Shown here piece after piece: positions 39,808 through 48,294 of a stretch of DNA of 64,000 nucleotides. Under the pieces are notes generated by a model. The model saw only the letters and a list, made by a program, of their open reading frames with translations. It ran no database searches and was not told the origin of the DNA. The DNA is from Rhodoferax sp. Its GTDB lineage: Bacteria; Pseudomonadota; Gammaproteobacteria; Burkholderiales; Burkholderiaceae_C. The stretch covers positions 1-64,000 of the forward strand of contig JARLJH010000067.1 in the NCBI GenBank assembly GCA_031291305.1. The letters are read 5' to 3'. The translations under genes were made by a program, and so were the position numbers. Numbering within the stretch: position 1 is the first letter of the stretch; each line of letters opens with the position of its first letter.

Positions 39808-40773
39808 ATGAAAACCAACCGTCGTACCATGATGGCCACCATGCTGGCGGCCTCTTTTGCAGGGGCCATGCCACTGAGCGCTTTTGCTGAAAAGAAAATT
39901 GTCCTGGGCTTCAGCCAGATTGGCGCCGAAAGTGAATGGCGCACCGCCAACACCAACTCCATCAAAGATTCTGCGGCCAAGGAAGGCATCGATCTGAAGT
40001 TTTCCGATGCACAGCAAAAGCAGGAAAACCAGATCAAAGCGCTGCGCTCTTTCATTGCCCAAAAAGTGGATGTGATTGCTTTTGCCCCGGTCGTCGAGTC
40101 TGGCTGGGACACTGTGTTGAAAGAAATCAAGGCGGCCAATATCCCCGTTATCCTGACTGACCGCGCGGTGGACTCCAAGGACACATCGTTGTACGTAACC
40201 TTCATGGGCTCTGACTTCACCGAAGAAGGCCGCAAGGCTGGGCGCTGGATGCTGGAAAAAGCCAAGACCATGAAGGGTGACATCAACGTGGTGGAATTGC
40301 AAGGCACGGTGGGTTCTGCTCCTGCCATCGACCGCAAGAAGGGGTTCGAAGAGATCATCAAAGCCGAGCCGCGCATCAAAATCATCCGCTCACAAACTGG
40401 CGACTTCACCCGCGCCAAGGGCAAGGAAGTCATGGAAGCCTTCCTGAAAGCCGAAGGTAAGAAGATCAATGTGCTTTACGCCCATAACGACGACATGGCC
40501 ATTGGTGCCATTCAAGCCATTGAGGAAGCGGGACTGAAACCGGGCAAAGACATCACCATCATCTCGGTGGATGGAGTCAAGGGTGCATTTGAAGCCATGA
40601 TGGCAGGCAAGCTCAACGTGACGGTTGAATGCAACCCCTTGCTTGGACCCCAGTTGATGTCTGCAGTCAAGGACCTGATGGCGGGCAAGACTCTGCCCCG
40701 TCGCATCGTGACGAACGAAGGTATTTTCCCGATGGACGTGGCAGCCAAGGAATTCCCAAGTCGTAAATATTGA
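39808..40773 (+). CDS. ytfQ: Sugar ABC transporter substrate-binding protein (YtfQ family)
   Basis: 321-residue periplasmic binding protein. The signal peptide ends near SAFA (about residue 27). GFSQIGAESEWRTANTNSI, ALRSFIAQKVDVIAFAPVV and ILTDRAVD are close to Escherichia coli YtfQ, which binds galactofuranose; relatives bind arabinofuranose or other sugars. Residues that contact the furanose ring in YtfQ cannot be verified here. First gene of ytfQ-ytfR-ytfT-yjfF. A hairpin directly downstream may raise its mRNA level relative to the membrane parts. A longer frame without ribosome site starts at 39715; 39808 gives the correct signal peptide. Confidence 0.9.
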   Translation: MKTNRRTMMATMLAASFAGAMPLSAFAEKKIVLGFSQIGAESEWRTANTNSIKDSAAKEGIDLKFSDAQQKQENQIKALRSFIAQKVDVIAFAPVVESGWDTVLKEIKAANIPVILTDRAVDSKDTSLYVTFMGSDFTEEGRKAGRWMLEKAKTMKGDINVVELQGTVGSAPAIDRKKGFEEIIKAEPRIKIIRSQTGDFTRAKGKEVMEAFLKAEGKKINVLYAHNDDMAIGAIQAIEEAGLKPGKDITIISVDGVKGAFEAMMAGKLNVTVECNPLLGPQLMSAVKDLMAGKTLPRRIVTNEGIFPMDVAAKEFPSRKY

Positions 40774-40824
40774 CGGCTGCTTGGGATCGAATCGGCCCCG
40801 CTGCAATCGCTGTGGAGCCGTTTG

Positions 40825-40852
40825 AAGACAAGCCCTTGAACCGGCTTGTCTT
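40825..40852 (+). promoter_or_regulatory. Intercistronic hairpin between ytfQ and ytfR
   Basis: AAGACAAGCC (40825-40834) pairs perfectly with GGCTTGTCTT (40843-40852) over an 8 base loop. No long T-tract follows, so partial termination or 3'-end protection of the ytfQ message is more likely than full termination. Confidence 0.6.
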
Positions 40853-40873
40853 GCATGATGTATCAGGATCAAC

Positions 40874-42421
40874 ATGACAAACATCACCAAGCCCCCATCG
40901 GGCGGGGGTAACGCCACTGCTGTGATTGAGCTCAGCGGTATCGACAAACAGTTTGGTCCGATCCAGGCGTTGCGCGATGTCAAGCTGAGTCTCTACGCGG
41001 GTGAGATCCATGCCTTGATGGGACAAAACGGGGCCGGTAAATCCACCCTGATCAAGGTGCTGACGGGCGTGTACCCGGCAGATGGTGGAGAAATTCGCTT
41101 GCATGGCCAGGTTATTCGCCCAAGTTCCACACTACATGCCCAGCGCCTGGGAATCAGTACGGTGTATCAGGAGGTCAATCTCTGCACCAATCTCTCAGTG
41201 GCAGAGAATATTTTCGCCGGCCGCTATCCGCGCCGCGGACCGCTGGGAGCCTGGTCCATTGACTGGTCGCGCATGCAGCAGGAAGCCAAAGACTTGCTTT
41301 TGCGACTCAATCTGGACATTGATGTAACGCGACGCTTGTCGAGTTACTCTGTGGCCGTGCAGCAGATGGTGGCCATCGCCCGGGGCTTAAGCATCTCGGC
41401 GCAGGTGCTGATCCTCGACGAACCCACCTCCAGTCTGGACGACGAGGAAGTGGAGCGTCTGTTTGGAGTGCTACGTCAGTTGCGCGACCAGGGCATGGCG
41501 ATCTTGTTCATCACCCATTTTCTGGACCAGATGTACGCGCTGTGCGACCACATCACGGTGTTGCGCAACGGCGAATTGGTTGGTGAATACCCCGCCGCAG
41601 AACTGAGCCACAGCGCGCTGATTGCGGCCATGGTGGGCCACGAACTGGCGGCAGCAACGGCGGCTGCACCAGCGGCGGCTGAAGCGGGTGAGCCCGCCCC
41701 AGACTGGCTGCAAACCCGCGGGCTGGCCCGTCGGGGCTGCGTCAAGCCATTGGACCTGGCTCTGCGACGGGGCGAGGTGGTTGGCATTGGCGGCCTGTTG
41801 GGATCGGGCCGTACCGAGTTGGCGCGTTTGCTCTTCGGTCTCGACCGCAGTGACGCGGGCGACATTTTCTTGAGTGGGAAGCAGGTGCACATGGATTCAC
41901 CGGTCACGGCCATCCATTTGGGTTTGGGTCTGTGTCCGGAAGACCGCAAGGCCGAGGGCATCATTGCCGAGCTCTCGGTGCGCGAAAACATTGCCTTGGC
42001 CTTGCAGGCTCGCCAAGGACTATGGCCGTTTATCAGCCGTGCCCGCCAGGCGGAGATGGCCCTGCACTATGTGAAGGCGCTGGGTATCAAGACCACTGAC
42101 ATTGACACACCCATCGGACAACTCTCAGGTGGCAATCAGCAAAAGGCGATGCTGGCGCGCTGGCTGGCGACTCAGCCCCAGCTGCTGATTCTGGACGAAC
42201 CCACACGCGGCATTGATGTTGCCGCCAAGCAGGAAATCATGAACGAAATACTGGCGTTGGCCAAACAGGGGATGGCAGTGTTATTCATTTCATCTGAGAT
42301 GAGCGAGGTGGTGCGGGTGGCCGACCGCATTGTGGTCATGCGTGATCATGCCAAAGTGGGCGAGTTGCCTGCGGGTAGCACCGACCATGCGGTTTATGCA
42401 CTGATTGCGGAGCACGCATGA
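40874..42421 (+). CDS. ytfR: Sugar ABC transporter ATP-binding protein (YtfR family)
   Basis: 515-residue tandem ABC ATPase of the RbsA/MglA/YtfR type, which energises the transporter. The first cassette has Walker [14 protein letters not shown] and signature-like SSYSVAVQQMV with Walker B LILDEPTSSLDD; the second has the usual degenerate Walker A GGLLGSGRTELARLL, signature [11 protein letters not shown] and [20 protein letters not shown] lies upstream of the start. It overlaps ytfT by 4 bp. Confidence 0.93.
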   Translation: MTNITKPPSGGGNATAVIELSGIDKQFGPIQALRDVKLSLYAGEIHALMGQNGAGKSTLIKVLTGVYPADGGEIRLHGQVIRPSSTLHAQRLGISTVYQEVNLCTNLSVAENIFAGRYPRRGPLGAWSIDWSRMQQEAKDLLLRLNLDIDVTRRLSSYSVAVQQMVAIARGLSISAQVLILDEPTSSLDDEEVERLFGVLRQLRDQGMAILFITHFLDQMYALCDHITVLRNGELVGEYPAAELSHSALIAAMVGHELAAATAAAPAAAEAGEPAPDWLQTRGLARRGCVKPLDLALRRGEVVGIGGLLGSGRTELARLLFGLDRSDAGDIFLSGKQVHMDSPVTAIHLGLGLCPEDRKAEGIIAELSVRENIALALQARQGLWPFISRARQAEMALHYVKALGIKTTDIDTPIGQLSGGNQQKAMLARWLATQPQLLILDEPTRGIDVAAKQEIMNEILALAKQGMAVLFISSEMSEVVRVADRIVVMRDHAKVGELPAGSTDHAVYALIAEHA

Positions 42422-43485
42422 GCACACCGTCCTTACCCCGATACAAACGCCTGCTGGCACACCCGTTGATGTGGCCGCTGGTCACGCTGGCGCTGATTCT
42501 GGTGGTCAACGCCAGCCTGAATCAAGGGTTTTGGGTTCTGCAATGGCGAGACGGTCACCTCTACGGTAGCGTCATCGACATCCTTAACCGCTCAGCTCCG
42601 CTGATGCTGGTGTCGTTGGGCATGACACTGGTGATTGCCACCCGTGGCATCGACATCTCTGTGGGCGCAGTGGTCGCCATCAGCGCATCGGTGGCGGCCC
42701 TGATGATTGGCGGCACGCTGGTCATCCATGATGGTGTGGCCTCCCACGTCAGTCGATTTCCCATGCCGCTGGCCATTGGCTGCGCTCTGCTGGTGGCGTT
42801 GTTCTGCGGTCTGTGGAACGGCTTGCTGGTCGCCAAAATTGGCTTGCAGCCCATCATTGCCACTCTGATTTTGATGGTGGCTGGGCGCGGCATTGCGCAA
42901 CTCATCACGGGTGGACAAATCGTCACTGTGTATTACGCACCCTACTTCTACATTGGCAACGGCTTTTTGTGGGGCTTGCCCTTTGCCTTGTTTATTGCGG
43001 GTGGAACGTTCCTTGCCGTGCATTTGCTGGTGACGCGCACTGCGCTGGGTCTGTTTATCCAGGCCATCGGCATCAACCCGGCGGCGGCGCGTCTAGCCGG
43101 GGTGCGAGAGCGACTCATCACAGTGTGTGTGTATGCCTTCTGTGGACTGACGGCCGGCATCGCCGGGCTGATCATCAGTTCAAACGTCAAAAGTGCCGAC
43201 GGCAACAACGCTGGCAACCTGATGGAACTGGATGCCATTCTGGCCGTGACGTTGGGCGGCACCCTGCTCAGCGGTGGCCGTTTCAGCTTGGCGGGGACCA
43301 TGGTTGGGGCGTTCATCATCCAGACGCTCACCTCGACCATTTACTCGATTGGTGTTCCGCCTGAGATCAATCTGGTGGTCAAAGCGGTCGTGGTCTTTGC
43401 GGTCATGCTGCTGCAGTCGGCGGATTTCCGCCAGGCGGTGCGCGGCTGGGTGATTAGGCCTGATTCGACCGGGGGCGTGGCATGA
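42418..43485 (+). CDS. ytfT: Sugar ABC transporter permease (YtfT family)
   Basis: 355-residue inner-membrane permease of the ribose/arabinose/galactose class, with about ten helices. The EAA-like region is LAGVRERLITVCVYAFCGLT, and DAILAVTLGGTLLSGGRFSL is the conserved C-terminal block. Overlaps ytfR and yjfF by 4 bp each, so all are translationally coupled. Forms a heterodimeric pore with YjfF. Confidence 0.92.
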   Translation: MSTPSLPRYKRLLAHPLMWPLVTLALILVVNASLNQGFWVLQWRDGHLYGSVIDILNRSAPLMLVSLGMTLVIATRGIDISVGAVVAISASVAALMIGGTLVIHDGVASHVSRFPMPLAIGCALLVALFCGLWNGLLVAKIGLQPIIATLILMVAGRGIAQLITGGQIVTVYYAPYFYIGNGFLWGLPFALFIAGGTFLAVHLLVTRTALGLFIQAIGINPAAARLAGVRERLITVCVYAFCGLTAGIAGLIISSNVKSADGNNAGNLMELDAILAVTLGGTLLSGGRFSLAGTMVGAFIIQTLTSTIYSIGVPPEINLVVKAVVVFAVMLLQSADFRQAVRGWVIRPDSTGGVA

Positions 43486-44438
43486 AATTGAACGCCAAAT
43501 ACCTGCCACTGGTGGCTACCGTGTCACTGTTTATGGCCATGGCCACCTTTGGCTCTGTGTCGTACAACGGTTTTTTCTCGGCGCAGGTGTTTCTTAACCT
43601 GCTGATTGACAACGCTTTTCTGGTGATTGTGGCGGTTGGTATGACCTTTGTGATCCTTACAGGAGGCATCGATCTATCCGTCGGCTCAGTCGTGGCGCTA
43701 AGCACCATGGTGCTGGCAGCCTTGGTGGAGCATCACCACTGGAATTTGTGGCTGGTCATTCCACTGGTGTTGCTGATGGGCACCGCGCTAGGGACCTTCA
43801 TGGGCTGGCTGATTCAGCGCTTTCGGCTGCAGCCCTTCATCGTCACTCTGGCCGGAATGTTCCTGGCACGTGGTTTGTGCTACGTGATCAGCATTGACTC
43901 GATCAGCATCACGGACGAGACCTACACGGCACTGGCGCAAATGCGTATCTCGTTGTGGCCAGGCGCTGCGGTGTCGTTGAGCGCGATGATGGCGGTTGTG
44001 GTGCTGCTGTTGGCCATGTTTGTGGCGCAGGGAACCGAGTTCGGTCGCACTGTGTATGCCATTGGCGGTAACGCGCAGTCAGCCATGCTGATGGGATTGC
44101 CGGTGGCCCGCACTACCGTGATGGTGTATGGCTTGAGCGGTTTCTGCTCAGCACTTGGTGGTGTGGTATTTACTTTCTACATGCTGTCGGGTTACGGACT
44201 GCATGCTGTTGGCCTGGAAATGGACGCCATTGCGGCCGTGGTGATTGGCGGCACGCTGCTCAGCGGTGGGGTCGGCTACGTGGTGGGAACCCTGTTTGGG
44301 GTGCTTGCCTTGGGCATGATTCAGACCCTCATCATGTTCGATGGATCACTGAGTTCATGGTGGACCCGCATCGTCATCGGCGCGCTTTTGCTGGTGTTCT
44401 GCGTGCTGCAAAGGGTGTTTGAGGTTGGCAAGAAATAA
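43482..44438 (+). CDS. yjfF: Sugar ABC transporter permease (YjfF family)
   Basis: 318-residue second permease of the YtfQRT-YjfF transporter. Conserved blocks are MTFVILTGGIDLSVGSVVAL, LMGLPVARTTVMVYGLSGFC and AIAAVVIGGTLLSGGVGYVV. It is the last gene of the transporter operon, followed by an imperfect hairpin around 44445-44462 and then by an epimerase gene remnant on the opposite strand. Confidence 0.92.
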   Translation: MKLNAKYLPLVATVSLFMAMATFGSVSYNGFFSAQVFLNLLIDNAFLVIVAVGMTFVILTGGIDLSVGSVVALSTMVLAALVEHHHWNLWLVIPLVLLMGTALGTFMGWLIQRFRLQPFIVTLAGMFLARGLCYVISIDSISITDETYTALAQMRISLWPGAAVSLSAMMAVVVLLLAMFVAQGTEFGRTVYAIGGNAQSAMLMGLPVARTTVMVYGLSGFCSALGGVVFTFYMLSGYGLHAVGLEMDAIAAVVIGGTLLSGGVGYVVGTLFGVLALGMIQTLIMFDGSLSSWWTRIVIGALLLVFCVLQRVFEVGKK

Positions 44439-44491
44439 CCAATCTTCACTAAAAAAAGTGACCGTAGCCCTTATAAACAGACGGAAGCTTG

Positions 44492-45084
44492 CTATACATA
44501 GTGAATTACAAATACTGACACCCCATCTTTCCCACACCTGCGTGTGGATTTCTGAGCGTATCCGCCGGGGTGCAGCACCCGCAACCCCGGAATCCCCGGC
44601 ATATGAAATGCGTCGATGGGGTGGGTCACGGGCTCGAAACAAAAAACAGGCACGGTCGGTGGACGGTAGAGCAGGCACAAGCCGTCGTGCTGTCCACGGT
44701 TCAGGATGTCTGGAGCTCGCATCGTCAAGGCCATCTGGCGCTCCGGCCAGGAAATGCGGGCCTCACCTGACTAGTCGGCATAGACGTTGTCGATCAGAGT
44801 TCCCTTGACGTCCACGCCGCTACGCGAGTCCCAGCTTGGCGGGAATCCTGCGGCATGTGCCGTTGGCAGAGGATCATCGCCACTGAGCCAGACACCTTGC
44901 ACCGATGTCGTCGGCCGGGGGCTGACCAGTCCATAGGGCATGGGTTGGGTGCCACGGGGTAAAAGACGCCGTCGTACTCAAAACCACCAGCCCAAGGGCG
45001 CCACCAATCCACTTTGCCGTCGGCGTGGTCCAACTGCCAGGCGGCGCCACCACCCAGCGAATGGGGGTGTGCGGGGTAAGTCAC
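44492..45084 (-). pseudogene. Decayed aldose 1-epimerase (galactose mutarotase) gene
   Basis: Pieced together across frames on the minus strand. The N-terminal part (GGGAAWQLDHADGKVDWWRP) is in one frame. A second frame from about 44940 reads VQGVWLSGDDPLPTAHAAGF, then SGVDVKGTLIDNVYAD, and is cut by TAG at 44773-44771 where the family has Trp. The same frame continues EARISWPERQMALTMRAP, YRPPTVPVFCFEPVTHPIDA and PGIPGLRVLHPG. These are the typical EPVSH/DNxY blocks of galactose mutarotases. About 100 or more residues of the middle are missing. The gene would have suited the galactose operon; it now looks non-functional, with frameshift, internal deletion and nonsense mutation. Confidence 0.7.
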
Positions 45085-45260
45085 GGTGAATGATGTTCAA
45101 AAAATAGGAGCCAGTCAAACTCAAAAACGCGGACTTCCGTGAATCGATTCAGCTTCTTTTCAATCAGATTGCGAACAATTCGTGCAAGGACCATAAGATC
45201 AATTATTTAGTGTCTAACATACACAAATTGCAATACTTGCCTGGTGAAACAGGAATCGAC

Positions 45261-46037
45261 ATGTTGACTCAAAGATCTTTGGCCGTTTATCCCAGTCTTC
45301 GGGGGCAGCGCGTGTTCATCACTGGAGGTGCGACGTCGGTCGGTGCCGCGATCGTCAGTGCCTTCGCCGCGCAGGGTGCGAAGGTTGCCTTTATTGATAT
45401 TGCCGACCAAGAGAGCATTCAACTGGTCGCCGATATCCAGGAGCGTGGCCACGGATCGGTATGGTGGCGCCATTGCGATGTCTGTGATGTTGCGGCCCTG
45501 CAGGCGGCAATGACCCAGGCTGAGCAAGAACTTGGGCCTTTTTCCACGTTGGTCAACAATGTGGCCAGCGATGACCGCCATACGATGGAATCGGTCACAC
45601 CCGCTTACTGGGATGAGCGCATGGCCGTGAATCAACGTCCCGCTTTTTTTGCCATTCAGGCGGTTGTGCCCGGTATGCGCAGCTTGGGCGGGGGATCGAT
45701 CATCAACCTGGGTTCCACTGGCTGGCAACAAAAAAGCAGTGGATACCCTTGTTATGCCATCGCCAAATCTTCCGTGAACGGCTTGACCCGAGGCTTGGCT
45801 GACACCTTGGGAGCAGACCGCATCCGCATCAACAGCGTGTCACCAGGCTGGGTCATGACACCGCGCCAGCTCTCCAAGTGGCTCGATGATGAAGCGTTGA
45901 GCAGCATTCGTAAGAGCCAATGCCTGCCGGACATGATTCAGGCATCGGATGTGGCGCGGATGGTGCTTTTTCTGGCTTCGGACGAAGCCGCGATGTGCAC
46001 CGCGCAAGAGTTCAAGGTGGATGCCGGCTGGAATTAG
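45261..46037 (+). CDS. Short-chain dehydrogenase, aldose 1-dehydrogenase-like
   Basis: 258-residue NAD(P)-dependent SDR. Cofactor motif TGGATSVGAA (TGxxxxxG), NNVASDDRH, and the catalytic YAIAK (Tyr-x-x-x-Lys) with an upstream Ser in NLGST. Whole-sequence features (LAVYPSLRGQRVFITGG, VTPAYWDERMAVN, VLFLASDEAAMCTAQEF, VDAGW) recall Caulobacter xylose dehydrogenase XylB and related L-arabinose/D-galactose 1-dehydrogenases that yield the sugar lactone. ATG 45261 has AGGAA upstream and is preferred to a GTG at 45210. Its end overlaps the convergent LysR gene by 4 bp. No lactonase or sugar-acid dehydratase is in the window. Confidence 0.82.
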   Translation: MLTQRSLAVYPSLRGQRVFITGGATSVGAAIVSAFAAQGAKVAFIDIADQESIQLVADIQERGHGSVWWRHCDVCDVAALQAAMTQAEQELGPFSTLVNNVASDDRHTMESVTPAYWDERMAVNQRPAFFAIQAVVPGMRSLGGGSIINLGSTGWQQKSSGYPCYAIAKSSVNGLTRGLADTLGADRIRINSVSPGWVMTPRQLSKWLDDEALSSIRKSQCLPDMIQASDVARMVLFLASDEAAMCTAQEFKVDAGWN

Positions 46038-46999
46038 GGAACTGGAACATCAAACTGCTTGCCATAGACAGTCAGTGCGGACACCTTCAAGGCAGATAAA
46101 AGAACTTCTGTCGCAGGGGACAGTGGCTTGTCACGCCGGGTAATGAAACCAAAGGGCTCCATTTCGCATGGCAAAACTACCGGAAGAATGCGCAGCATGC
46201 CATGGTCTGAATAATAGCGGGCCACGTCTACTGCCATGATGCTCACCATGTCACTTTGCAGCATCATCTTAGTCAGAAAGAGCAGGGAACTGGTTTCAAC
46301 TCGGTTGGTGAGCTGTTGCAGATCAAACTCCTGAAACATGAGATCGAATTTGTGCCGCATCACACTGCCGACTGGTGGAACAATCCAACAATAGTTCAGT
46401 AAATCGGTAAGAACCAGTGGGTTGACTGCAAACAATGGATGCCCAGGCCGGGCGACAGCGCACACTGGTTCATCGGCAATAGTTTCGTAGCGTAGATCAG
46501 CGGTATCGTGCTGCTCCGACAGCCGTCCGATCATCAGATCCAGGGTCCCTCTGTAGAGCTGTTCAATGAGGACGTTGCTTGAGTCGATGTGTATTGTTAT
46601 CCGCAAGTTGGGGTGAGCCTCTTTGACGAGCGCAATGGTGGGCGGCAAGAGCACCACCCCAGGTGCGGTGATGGCGCCCAGATTGACCTGCCCAAATTGA
46701 CCATTTTTGGCAGCTTGCAGCTCATCGTTTGCTTGATTCAGACTGTTGAGGGCAGCCCGAGCGTGACGGATCATGGTTTCGCCATACCAAGTGGGTCGCA
46801 TGCCTCGGGGTAATCGCTCGAACAGCTGTACGCCCAAAACATCCTCCAAATCTTTGAGAAGCTTGGAAGCAGCAGGCTGGGTCATACTAAGCACTTGCGA
46901 AGCTCGGTGGATATTGCCTTCTTCAGCCAGCGCCACGATCAACAATAGTTGCCGGGTCTTCAGGCGGGCACGGATGAGCCAATGGGTGTAATTAGTCAT
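46034..46999 (-). CDS. gbpR: LysR-family regulator, GbpR-like
   Basis: 321 residues. The N-terminal winged helix includes LLIVALAEEGNIHRASQVLS and MTQPAASKLLKDLEDVLGVQ; the effector domain follows from about residue 95. It is divergent from a ChvE-type sugar-binding gene, the same layout as gbpR-chvE-gguAB in Agrobacterium and Azospirillum, where GbpR activates chvE in response to arabinose, galactose or fucose. By analogy it should control the chvE-gguAB-gal-ara genes. Symbol given by context and family, not proven orthology. Confidence 0.82.
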   Translation of the reverse strand: MTNYTHWLIRARLKTRQLLLIVALAEEGNIHRASQVLSMTQPAASKLLKDLEDVLGVQLFERLPRGMRPTWYGETMIRHARAALNSLNQANDELQAAKNGQFGQVNLGAITAPGVVLLPPTIALVKEAHPNLRITIHIDSSNVLIEQLYRGTLDLMIGRLSEQHDTADLRYETIADEPVCAVARPGHPLFAVNPLVLTDLLNYCWIVPPVGSVMRHKFDLMFQEFDLQQLTNRVETSSLLFLTKMMLQSDMVSIMAVDVARYYSDHGMLRILPVVLPCEMEPFGFITRRDKPLSPATEVLLSALKVSALTVYGKQFDVPVP

Positions 47000-47012
47000 G
47001 TCAGGGTTTGTA

Positions 47013-47034
47013 CTGATCTGTTTTTATGTATCAG
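47013..47034. promoter_or_regulatory. Candidate LysR-type site in the gbpR-chvE intergenic region
   Basis: CTGAT (47013-47017) and ATCAG (47030-47034) form a spaced dyad of 22 bp just upstream of gbpR, and the chvE start is 116 bp away. The size is compatible with a LysR regulatory-binding site. Weak evidence. Confidence 0.3.
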
Positions 47035-47149
47035 ACAGGGTGCAAAATGAATTGGAACACAGCGCTCATTGTCCCTATGATGTAGCCCATCCGAGCCGAC
47101 TGGGCAAGGACAGGACAATAAATCGCAGATCATTTACAGGAGTCCCATT

Positions 47150-48226
47150 TTGAAAGCTCGCAGAACAACATTGAAAGCATTGGCCGCCGCACTGGTAGTG
47201 GGTTTTGCCTTCACAACACCGTTTGCACAAGCCCAGGACAAAGGTACCGTTGGTATCGCCATGCCCACCAAGAGCTCAACACGATGGATCAACGATGGCA
47301 ACAGCATGGTTGCCGCCTTGCAAGCCAAAGGCTACAAGACCGACTTGCAGTACGCAGATGACGATATCCCTAACCAGTTGGCTCAGATCGAAAACATGAT
47401 CACAAAAGGGGTCAAAGTACTGGTGATCGCGGCGATTGACGGCACCACCTTGTCGAATGCATTGCAAAAAGCGGCCGACAAAGGCGTCAAAATCCTCTCT
47501 TATGACCGCTTGATCGTCGGCAGCAAGAATGTGGACTACTACGCGACGTTCGATAACTTTCAGGTTGGCGTGCTGCAGGCGCAGTCCCTGGAAAAGGCCT
47601 TGGGCCTGAAAGAGGGTAAAGGCCCATTCAATATCGAGCTTTTCGGTGGCTCCCCAGACGATAACAACGCGTTCTTCTTCTACAACGGCGCCATGTCTGT
47701 GCTGCAGCCCTACATCGACAAAGGCAAGTTGGTGGTGCAAAGCAAGCAAATGGGGATGAACAAAGTTTCGACGCTGCGGTGGGACGGTGCGGTGGCGCAG
47801 GCGCGCATGGAAAATCTGCTGAGCGCGTACTATGGCAAGGTCAAACTGAACGCGGTGCTGTCACCCTATGACGGCTTGAGCATCGGGATTTTGTCGGCCC
47901 TCAAAGGTGTCGGTTACGGCAGCGGCGGTGTGCCAATGCCATTTGTCAGCGGCCAGGATGCTGAAGTGCCTTCTGTGAAGTCCATCATTCGCGGTGAGCA
48001 GTATTCCACTGTATTCAAAGACACCCGCGAACTGGCCAAGGTTGCGGCGAACATGGTTGACGAAATGCTGAGCGGCAAGAAAGTCGAGGTCAATGATACC
48101 AAGACCTACAATAACAAGATCAAGATCGTGCCGTCTTATCTGTTGAAACCGGTTAGCGTGGACAAGTCCAACTACAAGCAGGTGCTGGTAGACAGTGGAT
48201 ACATCAAAGAAGAGCAATTAAAGTAA
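47150..48226 (+). CDS. chvE: Multiple-sugar periplasmic binding protein ChvE
   Basis: 358-residue substrate-binding protein for aldoses such as L-arabinose and D-galactose. A signal peptide ends AQA (about residue 28), and [60 protein letters not shown] and [14 protein letters not shown] closely resemble Agrobacterium ChvE. The start codon is TTG (47150-47152), supported by AGGAG seven bases upstream; no ATG gives a full signal peptide. In Agrobacterium ChvE also signals to VirA; here the partner genes are metabolic. Followed by a hairpin and gguA. Confidence 0.93.
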   Translation: MKARRTTLKALAAALVVGFAFTTPFAQAQDKGTVGIAMPTKSSTRWINDGNSMVAALQAKGYKTDLQYADDDIPNQLAQIENMITKGVKVLVIAAIDGTTLSNALQKAADKGVKILSYDRLIVGSKNVDYYATFDNFQVGVLQAQSLEKALGLKEGKGPFNIELFGGSPDDNNAFFFYNGAMSVLQPYIDKGKLVVQSKQMGMNKVSTLRWDGAVAQARMENLLSAYYGKVKLNAVLSPYDGLSIGILSALKGVGYGSGGVPMPFVSGQDAEVPSVKSIIRGEQYSTVFKDTRELAKVAANMVDEMLSGKKVEVNDTKTYNNKIKIVPSYLLKPVSVDKSNYKQVLVDSGYIKEEQLK

Positions 48227-48245
48227 TTTATTGAGCTAGGGTAGA

Positions 48246-48277
48246 GGGCCCTGTGCAGAAAAGCGCAGGGCCCTTTT
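48246..48277 (+). promoter_or_regulatory. Intercistronic GC-rich hairpin between chvE and gguA
   Basis: GGGCCCTGTGC (48246-48256) pairs with GCGCAGGGCCC (48263-48273) with one G-T wobble across a 6 base loop, followed by TTTT. It may act as a leaky terminator or stabiliser favouring chvE over the membrane components. Confidence 0.7.
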
Positions 48278-48294
48278 ACATTTTCAGAGGCGAT

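Noticed and set aside
44794..45084. Separate small gene on the minus strand
   Set aside because: Its sequence is best explained as the N-terminal remnant of the aldose 1-epimerase pseudogene.
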